64,000 bases of DNA from Zopfochytrium polystomum (lineage: Eukaryota; Chytridiomycota; Chytridiomycetes; Chytridiales; Chytridiaceae). Numbering within the stretch: position 1 is the first letter of the stretch; every line of letters begins with the position of its first letter. Below are positions 33,751 through 44,620 of this stretch, piece by piece. The stretch lies in the NCBI GenBank assembly GCA_025765615.1, contig JAIVFJ010000202.1, forward strand, positions 53,320 through 117,319, in the 5' to 3' direction. The notes beneath the pieces were generated by a model. It had not been told where the DNA came from and made no database searches. It saw nothing but the letters and a program-made list of their open reading frames with translations. The position numbers and the translations under genes are program-made.

Positions 33751-34705
33751 AGGTGAATCGAAGGTTTCAAATTTGTTCCAAATCCTTCAGACCGCACGAC
33801 GTTTGACACGGTGCGATCGGCAATTCAAATTCGTTTCTTTTTCAACTGGACTACTGAAGGTGCATTGAAGGTTTCAAAAATTCCCTCCCGACCGTTGGTC
33901 GTGAGGAGCCAGTTTGGAGTTAGTTTTCAACTAGCAATAAGCTGAACTCGGTATGGACCTCATCGTTGCAGCTGCACTCGCTGTGCAAGATGCTTTATTC
34001 CCACGTTCCGCCTCTGGTATTTATACCCTCCCCCCCCAAGGTTCCGCAGTCCGCAGTCCCAGTTTCCTCAAACCAAAACGTTCTTTGGTTATAATTTTGG
34101 GAGTGGTGAAATATGGACAGAATCCTCTCCCCCCAAAGCACGCTATAATTCCAACCCAAGGACTCGCAAAAAGGATGCCGATTACTCCTTGAACATTTAT
34201 CACGGCTCCAGAAACACGCGAACTTGGAGCGTCGGTCCATTTCGTTACATTCGCCCCCACTGAACGTTGTTCATGTTGTATGCCACCGCCCAGTCCACGC
34301 AACGCTGGCGGACCAAAGATCGTCGATGTGCCTGAATCAGAGATGACGAAAGCCAGGGCGCAAGTTGCACCCGCGCGTTGCACGACGAACAAAGCAGGCG
34401 AGATGAAAAACCGAAAGTGCAGCGCCGGCGCCGTCCAAGAGTCGTTGGCGCGCGCAGAGCAAGGAACCATCAAGGATGTTTTCGTCCGCGTCGAACGCGC
34501 AAGTCGGGTTTGAGGAGAGAAATCATCTTCGACCAACCGCCACGCGTCATGAGTAACGAAAGAATCATGGCACGAACAAGGAAAATGGGTCCAACGGCAG
34601 TGATTAGTGTGGTGGGAAACGGGAATGCAAAACTTCACAACGTGTGCGAAATGGACCACACCGAGAAGGTGTACTTGTCAAACAAGAAACTTCTTTAGTT
34701 TTGTG
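33751..34705. other. Intergenic
   Basis: AT-rich in part. A CCGCAGTCCGCAGTCC motif near 34047 also occurs as a triple at 32830-32850 upstream of the U2 gene. Open frames are long on both strands but show no domain. No gene is supported. Confidence 0.35.
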
Positions 34706-34778
34706 TGCCGTCTCCCGGGATTGAACCGGGTGCCTTAAGATCTTCAGTCTTACGCTCTCCCAGATGAGCTAAGACGGC
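34706..34778 (-). tRNA. tRNA-Phe (anticodon GAA), no intron
   Basis: The acceptor stem GCCGTCT/AGACGGC, D arm, anticodon loop CTGAAGA with GAA at 34-36, and T arm CCCGG-TTCAATC-CCGGG all pair perfectly. The discriminator base is A and CCA is not encoded. Confidence 0.97.
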
Positions 34779-34973
34779 TGTTGATTCCTTTGTTCTCATT
34801 GTCCACCAACATTGTGCAGGTCGTCTCGCTCCTGCTCAACACGGGTCCAAGCAACACAGTTGGACAAGAGGTGGAAGAAATTCACAGTAAAGTTTTGTTA
34901 ACGGGCTCAACTTCGATCTTGCGTCGAAATTTGAGAGGATTAAGCATACTCCTGGTCGAGCAGTGTGTGCGCT

Positions 34974-35264
34974 TCAGCTTACCAAAGTAAATCGGCGATA
35001 AACGATAATATATTGCGTTATTGAAGATAAAATGGAAGAAAGGACTAGGGCTGAGGATCTCGGCTTAGTAAGCGTGCGATCGACGCACTGGTTGCAGGGA
35101 ACCGAGGTAGCTTCCGCCGTAATGATGCCAACCTCAAACGCTTTGTTGTCGGCCTCGTTATCATACATCGGGTTGTAGGTGGCGCGCGCGGGGTTGGCCG
35201 TGGCGGCGGGAAGCGCGACGGCGAGGGCAAGGAGGGTGGATACGATGGTGGTGAGGATCTGCAT
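34974..35264 (-). CDS. Small secreted protein
   Basis: The ATG at 35264 opens a signal peptide (MQILTTIVSTLLALAVALPA, then ATANPARATY). The mature part includes YNPMYDNEADNKAFEVGI and a CNQC pair; the frame ends at 34974, 96 aa in all. A TATA-like element lies about 80 bp upstream. The last 30 residues (ALVLSSILSSITQYIIVYRR) are hydrophobic and less protein-like, so the true end may differ through an unseen intron. No family is recognised. Confidence 0.5.
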   Translation of the reverse strand: MQILTTIVSTLLALAVALPAATANPARATYNPMYDNEADNKAFEVGIITAEATSVPCNQCVDRTLTKPRSSALVLSSILSSITQYIIVYRRFTLVS

Positions 35265-35342
35265 CTTTGTGGTGTTGGCGTGAGTGGGAGAATAGGAGTT
35301 TGCGGGCGGGTATGTTTGCTGCTGCATTACGTCGTGTGGCAG

Positions 35343-35350
35343 TATAAATA
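35343..35350 (-). promoter_or_regulatory. TATA box of the small secreted protein gene
   Basis: TATTTATA on the minus strand, about 80 bp before the ATG at 35264. It directly abuts the stop codon of the SDR relic. Confidence 0.45.
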
Positions 35351-36069
35351 TCAGAACGGTGGCATCATGGCTTGTGGGTGCAGTGGCAAGACGCACTTCG
35401 AGCCTCCAGCGACGCAGACGTCTGTGGGGACGCCGTTGCGGTGTGTGTACAAGCGCGCACGGGACATGTCGCAGAACAGGAGCGCGGTGATGGGGGAGCT
35501 TGGGGGGTTCGCAAAGCCCGGAAAGGGAAAATGGAGGGACGGAGCCGAGGATGGGGATGCGGAGGATTACGGTGTCAAGGGTGCGATCGGCTGCGTCGCG
35601 CACGAGGTCCTCGGAAAAAGCCTTAAACTTGTTGTGGTGGTTGGCTGCCTTGCTTGCGACCGGGTGATCGTTTTCCGGAGCGACCGAGCGGTCTGGAAGG
35701 TAAACCAGGACATAGGTTGTGGAGGCGTAGACAAGGAGGCGAGCCTTCTCCTTGCGGGCGGCAGCGATGCAGTTCTTGGTTATCTGAGTCTGGCCTAACC
35801 CGAGCCGCGCAGTGCAGGAAGACGTCTGCTTGTGCGATGCCGAAGGGCGTCGGATCGCCCCCGGCCCGGGACCGGTAAATCGTCACGCCGGAGAGCTTTG
35901 AGAGGGGAAGGACCTCGTCGGGCACCTTGCTGTGCTCGCGTAGCCACAAGTGGACACGCGAAACGCCGTGACGAGGATGAAGCAACTCGTTTGCCCAAAC
36001 GGAGCCGAGGAAGCCGCTGGCACCAGTGACGACGGCGGCCAGCCCGCGAAGTGGACTATCAAACGACAT
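35351..36069 (-). pseudogene. Extended short-chain dehydrogenase/reductase (SDR), frameshifted
   Basis: The start MSFDSPLRGLAAVVTGASGF carries the Rossmann motif TGASGFLG, followed by DVFLHCAARV (the usual NAAxV-type block). The continuation TKNCIAAARKEKARLLVYAS and the helix FKAFSEDLVRDAADRTLDTV lie in another frame, so one shift occurs near 35800. A second shift near 35515 leads into SPITALLFCDMSRARLYTHR. The catalytic YxxxK position appears as HHNKFK, lacking Tyr. The family (3-beta-HSD or dihydroflavonol-reductase type) is inferred from motif order. The gene is not expected to be functional. Confidence 0.6.
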
Positions 36070-36867
36070 TGCTTTGTGTTTTTGTTCACACCGTGAAAGA
36101 GGTTTGAATCTTGCGCGATCCTTCTCATCATTGCTCTCTTGCCGGATACACACACCGTGCGCGCGCTGAAAAAGGTAAGAATCTGCGGGGGTGCTTGGTT
36201 TGGAACCAATCAACTTCTTTGTGTTCCACGGTGAAAGAAGGTTTGTTTTTTTTATTTTATTTTTTATTGTTCCAGCCCCGAAGGGCTGACAGGAAGAGAA
36301 AGCACCATCAATGGTGAACTGTTATATACTACGTCCAGGTTTCACCTCAGCAAACCCACCCCATGCACTACGGACTTACAGGGTCGTCAGGCATCTCCAC
36401 CACACCACTCCTTGTGATTCAAGACTGTACTATTTCTTGTTGCCTGCAACAGCTGGCGTTGTGACTTGAACCCTAGGCCCTTGAGTGACAGATACCCAGA
36501 CCCCCCATGCTTTCCCAGCTAGGCTCTTGTGAGGGGCGGTGAAAGAAGGTTTGTTTCTGTGAGTGCGGCTCTCTACATGCCCCGCAAAAAACGATCTCCG
36601 AATGGCGTCGCTCCCTCCCGTTCATAATTGGAGGGAACTGCACACGCGAATGAGATGAAGATTCTCCCACATATATTGAGGAAGGATGACGAGAGAGGGA
36701 CATCGGGGTGGGGCGACGAGGAAGGAGGGTGGCGTCACAAACCTGCGCATGCGAATGAGGTGAAGATTCTCCCACACGGTGTGGCATAAAAAGAGAGGGA
36801 AGAGAAGGGACAACCCCGTGAGAGGAAAAGGAGCAGAGAAAAAAAAAGGTCTAAAGTCTAACAGTCA
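36070..36867. other. Intergenic with a dispersed repeat
   Basis: From about 36620 the sequence is shared, in inverted orientation, with 61630-61900. No gene was identified in the upstream half. Confidence 0.5.
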
Positions 36868-36880
36868 ACACCTCCTCAAG
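36620..36880. repeat. Dispersed repeat, copy 1 (inverse of 61630-61900)
   Basis: Two internal blocks of the form GAATGAG[A/G]TGAAGATTCTCC, separated by about 90 bp, and the string GGTCTAAAGTCTAA are found in reverse complement at 61.6-61.9 kb. Here the element runs into the 5' end of a tryptophan-pair repeat relic. Confidence 0.7.
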
Positions 36881-37745
36881 TCGTCGAGTCGATCTGCCAA
36901 GGACTCGACATCATCGACGCGACCCGCGTCGCCACGCTTTCCCGCCAGCCGTGTCCCGCACGTGTCCCGGCTTCCGCTCCCCTTTGTGCCCGCCAGCAAA
37001 CTGGGCGACCTGGATCGCGTGCTGCAGCTTGCCCGCGAGTCGCGAGAGAGCGTGGACGACCGCGTGAACACGGCGCTTTCCCCGCGCTTCTGCCAACGGC
37101 GACCTCCGAGTGCTGCAGCGGTGGGCGGACAGCGGCGTCGACCCATCGCGCGTCCACCGCGACGACGACAAAAGTTTTGCGAGGAGAAGGCGCCCATGGA
37201 CGCCGCCAGGGTCCAATGCATTGTGCCTCCGGAGGAGGGCATGTTAAATTGTTGCAGTGGTGGATGGACAAGGGTGGTTGCCGGTTCGTTATTCACGGTT
37301 TGTACTTGCGAACGCCAGCCTTGAAGGTCACGTAGCAGTCTTGCAATGGTGGAAGGGCAGCGGCTGTGAAATGAAGTACGACCAAGACGCCATGGCCAGG
37401 GCGAGTGCAAACAACCACGTAAAAGCCCTGGAGTGGTGGAAAAACAGGGGTCTGGAGCTGATCTACACTGAGAGCGCAATCGACGAAGCAGTTCGGTATT
37501 CTCGCCGGAAAGCTCTGAAACGGTGGAAGAAGTTCAATTCCGTGGGCTTGAGCTGAAATAATCGTATAGCGACTTTTCGTTCGCGGACGTCGACGTTTCA
37601 ATATCTATGAATGTGGAAGGATTTCATCTAAAGGAATCCTTTCAGGTTCCTGCTCTCCTGCGCGATGGCTGGAGAAGGCAATTTCTTGTGGATTGGATGT
37701 CTAAGTTGTATGGCCCCACAGTAGTCTTGCAATCTGCGCCCACGT
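36868..37745 (+). pseudogene. Tryptophan-pair repeat gene relic, third copy
   Basis: The leader (VVESICQGLDIIDATRVATL) is present but the frame changes several times. Repeat units are readable at 37320-37540 (VAVLQWWKGSGCEMKYD; VKALEWWKNRGLELIYTESA). The C-terminal cap (GFHLKESFQVPALL, then RQFLVDWMSKLYGP) follows in another frame at 37617-37720. The whole gene length, about 880 bp, is half that of the intact gene, so several repeat units are missing too. Confidence 0.75.
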
Positions 37746-37922
37746 AATTGAAGAAGGGGAGATGGGGGAATTTGGGTTATTTTTGCCTTCTTGAAAGAAA
37801 AGTAGCGATGATTGTGTGATAGTGAGGAGGTTTATCGAGGGCACATAGCTCAAGCGTGAAGAGAGGAGAAGAAGAAAAAATGGCGCAAGAGGTTTTGCCG
37901 AGAAGCAGACGTAACAAAGTCA

Positions 37923-37953
<31 letters not shown>

Positions 37954-37986
37954 CACTGAGAAAACGTCCCCCGCACGATTCTTTTC

Positions 37987-40106
37987 TCACTCCTCGCCCT
38001 CAACCAACCCCTCCCACAGCAGCGCCGCGTGCTCGCGGTACCTCCTCGGCAAACTTGGCGCCGGCGCCTTGTTGACGATATCGCTCCTGTGCACCGACTT
38101 CATCACGTTCTTGTGGTACCGCGACACTGGGTCCACCGTCCAGTCGTGGTCCGCCGACTTGACGACCGGCGCGACGGCAGACTTGCTCGGGTGCGGCTCG
38201 GAAAGGCTGTTTTCCGATAACGTCCACCACTCCATCAGCTTGAACGCCGTCGCGCGCTCTAGAACGGCCGCGTCGTACCCGCTGGACGCGTGCACGTGGC
38301 ACGCAAACACCGCGTCCAGCGCCGTGTGGAACCCCCGGTTCACGCCCAGCCCCTGCGGCCAGTACGGGTTCTGCAGCGCGTCGCCCACGGGGAGCACCAG
38401 CGCCTCTGCCGCACCCTCGCGGCTCGAAACCATCCGCCGCATCGTGTCCGTGCACTGCCCTTTGCAGCTAAAATCAAAGATCTGCACCCCGTGCCGCGCG
38501 CTGAGCCCGCACTCCGCCGGCACGCCCGCCAGGTCCCCCAGGTGCCGCGCGAACCCGCGCAGCCGTTCCATGTCCAGGTTCTCCGCCGCCAGCAGCTCGC
38601 GGACCGTGTCCTTCTCCGCCCTGACGATCCCGCAGGAGCTCAAGGTCTGCTTCTTGATGGTGCACACGAAAAAGTGGGTTTTGGTGCTGCGGAGGTACTC
38701 GATGTTTTCGAGGTCGAAGCCGAGGGCGTGGAGTTTGCCCAAGGGCCCTTCTTTCCATTTCGCGGCCATGCGCGTTTCGAGGAATTCGGGGAGCTGGCGT
38801 TCGTAGGAGGAGTGCGATTTCAGGCCCGCGGGGCTGATGTCGATGTTGACGACGATGCCTTGGTGGAAGAAAAAAGAAAATGAAACGGCAAAATGTTATT
38901 GATGGTGAAGTAATGAGGAACCCATCGAGAGAGCAAAGTTTACCGATCATGTTTGCAAACTTCCACACTTTCCGGTCGAACCCGAGGTGCCGAATGAGCC
39001 TGGACGACTCGCCCTCGGCCACGAGCAAGTAATCGAACGGAACCAACCGCGCCTTGGACCCTTCCTCCCCCGCCGTCCGAATCATCTCCCGATCCGCGTT
39101 CTCCTGCAGCTCCCGCTCCGACTCGCCCTCGCACCGCGCCAGCGTCCGCACCACCGCGCCCTCCGCCGACGCTGCCGGCTCAAAATAGTCCACCCTGTTC
39201 CGCTTTTGCAACCGCGACACGTCCTGCTCGCCGGGCAGCAGCTGCAGCTCCGGCGCAGTGGGATCCTGCAAACCGCCGAGCCCGTCCAGCGCCGCGCGCT
39301 TCGCCAGCCGCGCGCGCGCGTCGACGTCTGGGAGCGTCCAGACGGCCCATCGACCGTCGTTGTCCGAGGAAGAGGAGGAGGAGGAGGAGGAGGAGAAGGC
39401 GGCCGGGTCGACCAGCCCGCAGACGCCCGTTTGGTAGTCGACCCGCACGCCGAGGAGCAGCGCGGCTTTGAGCAGGCAGATCTGGATCTCCTTGATGCCG
39501 AGGTGCTGCCCGGCGTTGCCGGTCGTCGAAAAGTGCGGGAAGTAGTGCGACATGCCGAACGTCGCGAGGTCCGTGATCGTGTAGTTCCCTAATTGTGGTG
39601 TTGTGTGGTGAACGGTTAACGCGGAGTCCACGGAAGGGGGTCGCTCTCGCTGACCAAGCTCAGATTATTTGATTTGTCAAAAAAATAAAAACCGTACATG
39701 TCTTGATGACGTTGTGCCGCGAAAAGTCTGCGCGCAGCTCGACGACGCGCACGTCAAAGCCCACGATCGCGGCCTCGACGGCGGCGCGGAGGCCGACGGG
39801 TCCGGCGCCGCTGACGACGAGGGTCGGCCTGCGGGGTAGATCGCGCGGGAGCGGGGCGTACGCGACGTTGCGCACGGCGGCCTCGCGCTTGGCGTCCAGC
39901 AGGCCAAAGAGGGCTTTCCGCTTGTACCCGACGGCGGGGAAGCCGATCGCGCGCAGCCGCTCGTAGGAGTAGTCGTCGTTGGCGGTGGCGTCGGGACCGC
40001 AGACGATGGCGTGGAGTTGCGAGAAGGTCGCGCGGATGGCGCTGACCTCTTCGGCGGCGAGGAAGTCTTCGAAGGTTTGGTTGAAGGTTGCGGTGGTGGG
40101 GGCCAT
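37987..40106 (-). CDS. MICAL-type FAD monooxygenase, stand-alone
   Basis: Exons 40106-39698, 39588-38944 and 38858-37987 give 641 aa. Residues about 94-110 hold the FAD motif (LVVSGAGPVGLRAAVEAAIV). Next comes the MICAL signature around a split Trp codon, FSRHNVIKT|WNYTITDL. The block ALLLGVRVDYQTGVCGLVDP and the late motif NPYWPQGLGVNRGFHTALDA match the MICAL monooxygenase domain (in animals FWPxGxGxxRGF). Animal MICALs oxidise actin methionines using NADPH and continue into CH and LIM domains; none is present here. A Ser run (AGC/TCC codons, about 39370-39395) and an acidic linker interrupt the middle. No transmembrane segment or signal peptide was seen, so the protein is probably cytosolic. 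Actin as substrate is inference. Confidence 0.82.
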
Positions 40107-40132
40107 GTTTTGTTCTTTTTTTTTTGGTGTGG

Positions 40133-40167
<35 letters not shown>

Positions 40168-40270
40168 TGTGTGTGTGTGTGTTGGGACTGTGAGGCGGCG
40201 TGTTCTATTTCGAAGCTTCTGTCTGCCGTGCTTGAAGGATTCAAGAAGAAGAAGGAGCGAAAACTGGGTC

Positions 40271-40279
40271 TTATATATG
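40271..40279 (-). promoter_or_regulatory. TATA-like element upstream of the MICAL-type gene
   Basis: CATATATAA on the minus strand, 165-173 bp before the ATG. The interval holds a GT dinucleotide tract (40134-40180), so the leader would be long. Confidence 0.35.
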
Positions 40280-40340
40280 TATTCGCCGCAGCCAGCCACT
40301 GGCTGGGTACAAACAAGAGGAGGGGGTGGGGTGGGTGGGA

Positions 40341-40411
40341 GCGGAGAAGAGAGGAGAAGAGAGGAGAAGAGAGGAGAAGAGAGGAGAAGAGAGGAGAAGA
40401 GAGGAGAAGAG
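40341..40411. repeat. 10-bp minisatellite GAGAAGAGAG x 7
   Basis: Seven uninterrupted copies of a decamer, about 235 bp upstream of the MICAL-type gene start. Confidence 0.95.
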
Positions 40412-41110
40412 TGGGGGATGGGTGGGCGGGGCGGCTTGCTTGGACGTGGGGTCGATCTTCTTTCGGGGCGGGTGTCTCGCCCGCCCTCCGTGAACATCAA
40501 CACAGGCATGTCGCACACACACACACACACACACACACAACACACTCACACACACACACACACACACACACAAAACACAAATCCATCCCAAAAAAAAAAA
40601 AAAAATAAAAGAAAAAAAAAAGGCCCTCAGCACAAACAAAAACAAAACAAACAAAAAAAAAGAGAAAAAAAAAGACAGAAATACTTCTGGGGGATGGATG
40701 TATTGGAAGAATATGTTGCATGGATATTGGGATGGATTTGGCCCGTGGCCCACCCATAGGACATAGGTACATCCATCCAACCCCCTCACCCGCTGCCGTC
40801 ATTGGTTTGCCGTTGAGGGCTGCCAGGATCGTCCTACTTTCTCCCTCTCCATCCATCTCTCTTTCTTCCTCACGGATTTGGCAAGGCCGCCCGAAACTTG
40901 ATTTGGGGGAGCAACAAGCACTGCGGGGGAATGCTCATGGCACTCAGCTCAACTTGTTTGACGGCAATCGCTTTTCGCATTTGGTCCTGGCAGGCTACCG
41001 TCAACAGATCACCCAGCAAACGCGCGCACTCGATCGGGAGATTTTAGTCTGCTCTTGACCTCTCTGTCGGTTTTGGAATCGAGTCGCGACATGCGAGACT
41101 CGTAAATAGG
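40412..41110. other. Intergenic with CA and A tracts
   Basis: CA dinucleotide tracts (40516-40573) and A-rich tracts (40590-40680), then unremarkable DNA up to tRNA-Asn. Confidence 0.5.
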
Positions 41111-41198
41111 GCTGCCGTGGCGCAACTGGTTAGCGCGTGCGGCTGTTACGAACATACAGTTCACCGCAAGGTTGGTGGTTCGAGTCCACCCGGTAGCG
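41111..41198 (+). tRNA. tRNA-Asn (anticodon GTT) with a 14-nt intron
   Basis: The acceptor stem GCTGCCG/CGGTAGC (one G-T pair), D arm, anticodon stem TGCGG/CCGCA and T arm GGTGG/CCACC all pair. The anticodon loop reads CTGTTA, then the insert 41149-41162, then A. The insert sits one base 3' of the anticodon, the canonical nuclear tRNA intron position. Confidence 0.93.
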
Positions 41199-41280
41199 TA
41201 GACTCCGGCTTTTCTACGTCATTTCCTATTATACACCTCACAAAACACGTTCAGGTGCTATTTGGGTGCTTCGGCAAACG

Positions 41281-41800
41281 AGAAAAAAAAAAATAGCAAA
41301 AAACCCTCCCTCCCGCAAGGAACTGGAACGATTGAGGAAGGTCGAATACGAACGATTCAAGGAGATCGACAAGACAGTCGCGGTGAGCACGAAGAAATTG
41401 GCCAACAATCCACCGGGAACAAGGGTGGGTCGTCCGCGTCCAACGCGGCCGTCGCACGAACCAGCGGCGGCAGCGCGTCCGGCCACAGCCGAACCGAGCG
41501 CCGGCGCCCGCCGACTGAATAGGCTCGGCCTCCCATCGGTCCAGCACGGGGAGCGCGGCAGGCGGATCGGCGGAGGCCAGCCCAGCCACACGGAACAGCG
41601 GGAGTGCGTCCAGTGGCGGAAGAAGTGGCTGTTCCTCTCACTCCTCTGGTTCTTCCCATCCACCCACGGCGAATGGTGGAAGCCACCAGCCGTCGAATCC
41701 GAGTCAGCGACCGGTGGTGAAGAAGCCTCCGCAATCCGGAACCAACGGAAAGATTGTTCGGATTATTTTTATCAGACCCCTCTTGTGCCACGATCGCTGC
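41281..41800 (+). CDS. Possible gene: charged helix plus Ser/Gly/Pro-rich part
   Basis: The frame from 41281 reads KKKIAKNPPSRKELERLRKV then EYERFKEIDKTVAVSTKKLA, a strongly helical, charged segment ending near a GTGGGT donor at about 41425. Downstream, low-complexity frames (SSHSSGSSHPPTANGGSHQP) look like disordered protein. I could not define introns, start or stop. A start might be the upstream ATG at 41266. Confidence 0.25.
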
Positions 41801-42144
41801 TTGGCGCGAAAGTTCATCCGTTAGCTCGCTCCGTCCCATCGTGTTCGCACGTTTACTCGCACTTGTTCCTGCATCTCCCCCTCTCTCTCTTTCTCGCTTC
41901 CATCCTTGGGAGGAGGGTTGGGCCCCCATCCACCGCGAGCCCGGGGGCTCAGCCGCATTTCTTTTGAGTCAAATCGACAAATCGACGGGTAGTCAAACCG
42001 CTGTCTGCTGATGTTTCTTTCTTTCTTCCGTCAAACCCATGGATGGCGGTGTATTCGAGCTCCAATTGTTCCGTCATCGCGCGGGAAAACTGGTCTTGTT
42101 GCGCATATGACGAAGTTGAGCTGTTGTTTCTGTTGCCTCTCTCT

Positions 42145-42201
<57 letters not shown>

Positions 42202-42513
42202 TTCTCAATAGTTTCTTGTGGCCGCCAATGCGCGTGACCTCCTTAACCACACGCCGCGTGCCAATAAAATTTTCCTCCTTCTCGTACTTCAGGTGAAAAG
42301 GGCGGAGACAGGTCTCGACACACCAAGCGGTTTGGTCCCACCAAAAAAGGCAAACAGGGCCGACCAAAAAAGGAAGGTACATTGCCGTAGCTGGGCGGGT
42401 AAAATAAAAAGAGAAACGAGAATATTTACTATATAAACACGCATTATTTGGATTTTATCCATCGAAAAGGACCTCTTCCCCGCTCCCTCTTCATCGTCGT
42501 CGTCATCCCCATA
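41801..42513. other. Intergenic with CT microsatellite
   Basis: A CT dinucleotide tract lies at about 42146-42207. The rest is unremarkable up to the TATA element of the acid phosphatase gene. Confidence 0.5.
42430..42437 (+). promoter_or_regulatory. TATA box of the acid phosphatase gene
   Basis: TATATAAA, 77-84 bp before the ATG at 42514. Confidence 0.5.
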
Positions 42514-43598
42514 ATGCAGCTCTTCGCGCTCGTCGCCGCCGCCGCCGTCGCCGCCCTCCCCGCTGGCGTAGCCGCCTTCCCCGCGCCCGCCCCTGGAGGC
42601 GGCGCAACTTCCGCCACCGCCACGACCACGGCCCCCGGTCCCGCCCCGACCCCCTCGGTGAGTGTTGCCAATCGCTGCATACGAATGATGATCGCCGGTG
42701 ATCCGCTCCTCCGCGCGATGTACAGTCGCTCCTCGTTGTCTCTCCATCGCAGCGCTTGGGCCTGACCACTACACTCCAATGCTTCGTTCATCCAACAACA
42801 CAACGATAGGGCTGCATCAAGAACGTCATGTACATCGTCTTTGAGAACCAGAACGAAGCCGACGTCCAGTCCAACACCTACTTTGGCACCACCCTCGCCA
42901 ACAAGGGCTACTACCTGACCAACATGAACGGCGAATCTCACCCGTCCCAGCCCAACTACATCGCCATGGTCGCCGGCGACACCCTCGGCGTTACCGGCGA
43001 CGGCAACGTCAACCTGGCCCAATCCAACATCGCCGACCTCCTCGAGGCAAAGGGCATCACCTGGAAAGCCTACCAGGAAGACTACTCCACCTCCGGCTGC
43101 AACACCGCCGCCACCATCGGCCGCTACGCCCGCAAGCACAACCCCTTCATGTCCTTCACCTCCATCAGCACAAACACCACCCGCTGCACCTCCCACATCG
43201 TCAACAGCGCCCAGCTCGACGTCGACGCCGCAGCCGGAAACCTCCCGCAGTACATGTTCTTCACACCCAACCTCGACAACGACGCGCACGACACGGATAT
43301 CCCCACCGCCGCGAGCTGGCTGCAGAAGTTTTTGGAACCGAAGCTGACCAACCCGGTCTACGCAAACACCCTGTTTTACATCACGTTCGACGAGACCGCA
43401 GGCCTGCTGACGTCCCGCTCCGTGGGGCCCATCTACACTATCTTGGTCGGATCGGGCACGTTCGGCAAGGGCGTCACGGACACCGCTACGTACAACCACT
43501 ACAGCTTCTTGAAGTCGGTCGAGAACCTGTTTGGCCTCGGGAGCCTCGGTCGCAACGACGCGTCCGCAACTGCGGTGCCCATCGGAAACCGCTGCTGA
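42514..43598 (+). CDS. Secreted acid phosphatase (phosphoesterase family)
   Basis: Exon 1 (42514-42657) encodes the signal peptide MQLFALVAAAAVAALPAGVA and a Pro/Ala/Thr linker; exon 2 (42810-43598) encodes the catalytic domain, 310 aa in total. Family blocks are present in order: NVMYIVFENQNEADVQSNTY (metal/substrate-binding Glu-Asn), GESHPSQPNYIAMVAGDT (the HPSxPNY signature), and DNDAHDTDI and YITFDE further on. Fungal members of this Pfam phosphoesterase family (PHOA-type acid phosphatases) are secreted or vacuolar and release phosphate from organic esters. Introns and frame are clean. The linker may be O-glycosylated (inference). Confidence 0.9.
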
Positions 43599-44620
43599 GC
43601 TCGGCGCATGTGCGATTGGGATTGTGGCGCGTTCCTCGCTGGCGAGCTGAAGGAAAAGAACTAATAACGACTGCACCAACACCAGCGGCAACAACAGCAA
43701 CAACAAAAAAGACCTCTTTTTTCAGATGGCCCACGTTGGCCTAGTGTTTGACCCCCCCCCCCCCCCCCTTTTCGGAATTCCTTTTAATCTAGGTTAGTTT
43801 GTGTCGGTTAGAACGCGACGCGTCGTTTTGTGCGTGTTTTTGTGATTTTGTGATTGTTTTTGTAATCGTCATCGAATGGAAACAAGTGAAAAAAAGCCCC
43901 CGCTCACAACCATCATGCGTTTTCCACTCAGTCTCTCGATTTGCACGAGAGACTGGATACCACAAATTATGCACTTCACTCTCCGAGCATGGCCGTCCTG
44001 TGTCTTGCATGCACTGATTGTCTTACCCCCACTGCCGCCCCGTGTCGTGTCTCTCCTCCACCCTCCACCTCGCGTTGTCCAACGGTCCTTCATCCGTTAC
44101 TGCGCAAACAGCTGTAAAGTGGATCCGCCAATTGATGCTGATTACCACATCCAGCATCCCCAAAAACGAGAAACGTGTCCGTCAAAAAGCACGGTTGCCA
44201 TTAACCCACTCTAACTTCCATTGACTCCCACCCGTACCTACCTCCTGAAGGGCCCGCCGCCGGAAGCCAGTCCGGGTCCACTCCTTCTCCTCTCCATTTT
44301 TCATCTCGCCGAAGCTGGTGGCGAGCGCGGTGAAAAAAGACACGCTTCGGGTGGACGTGGAGCGTGGAAAACGTCTCAGAATTGTGTGGCCCAACCGACC
44401 CGTGTCTTTTTGTGGCTGCCCGTGTCATGACCTCCACTTCGCGAACCTTCCTCCACCCACTGGTGGCTCCTTGTTGTAGTACGGAAACCATCCTCCACCG
44501 AGCCCACACCCCTTGCTTCGCGAAAAAGGTATATAAATGCGTTCAAGCGATTGATCCAAAAACCACTGCAGAGTCACTTCACATCCCAGCATTCCCTACC
44601 AAGTACCAACACTGCATAAG
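43599..44620. other. Intergenic
   Basis: A C homopolymer of about 17 bases lies at 43751-43768. Nothing coding-like was recognised. The TATA box of the next gene lies at 44530. Confidence 0.45.
44530..44537 (+). promoter_or_regulatory. TATA box of the His/Lys-rich secreted protein gene
   Basis: TATATAAA, 84-91 bp before the ATG at 44621. Confidence 0.5.

Noticed and set aside
39754..40789. Long ORFs with Cys-Val, His-Thr or Arg-Glu-Glu repeats
   Set aside because: All are translations of GT, CA and GAGAAGAGAG tandem repeats.
42444..43706. 420-codon minus-strand ORF opposite the acid phosphatase
   Set aside because: An antisense shadow of a GC-rich coding exon. The plus strand carries the HPSxPNY phosphoesterase motifs and a signal peptide.
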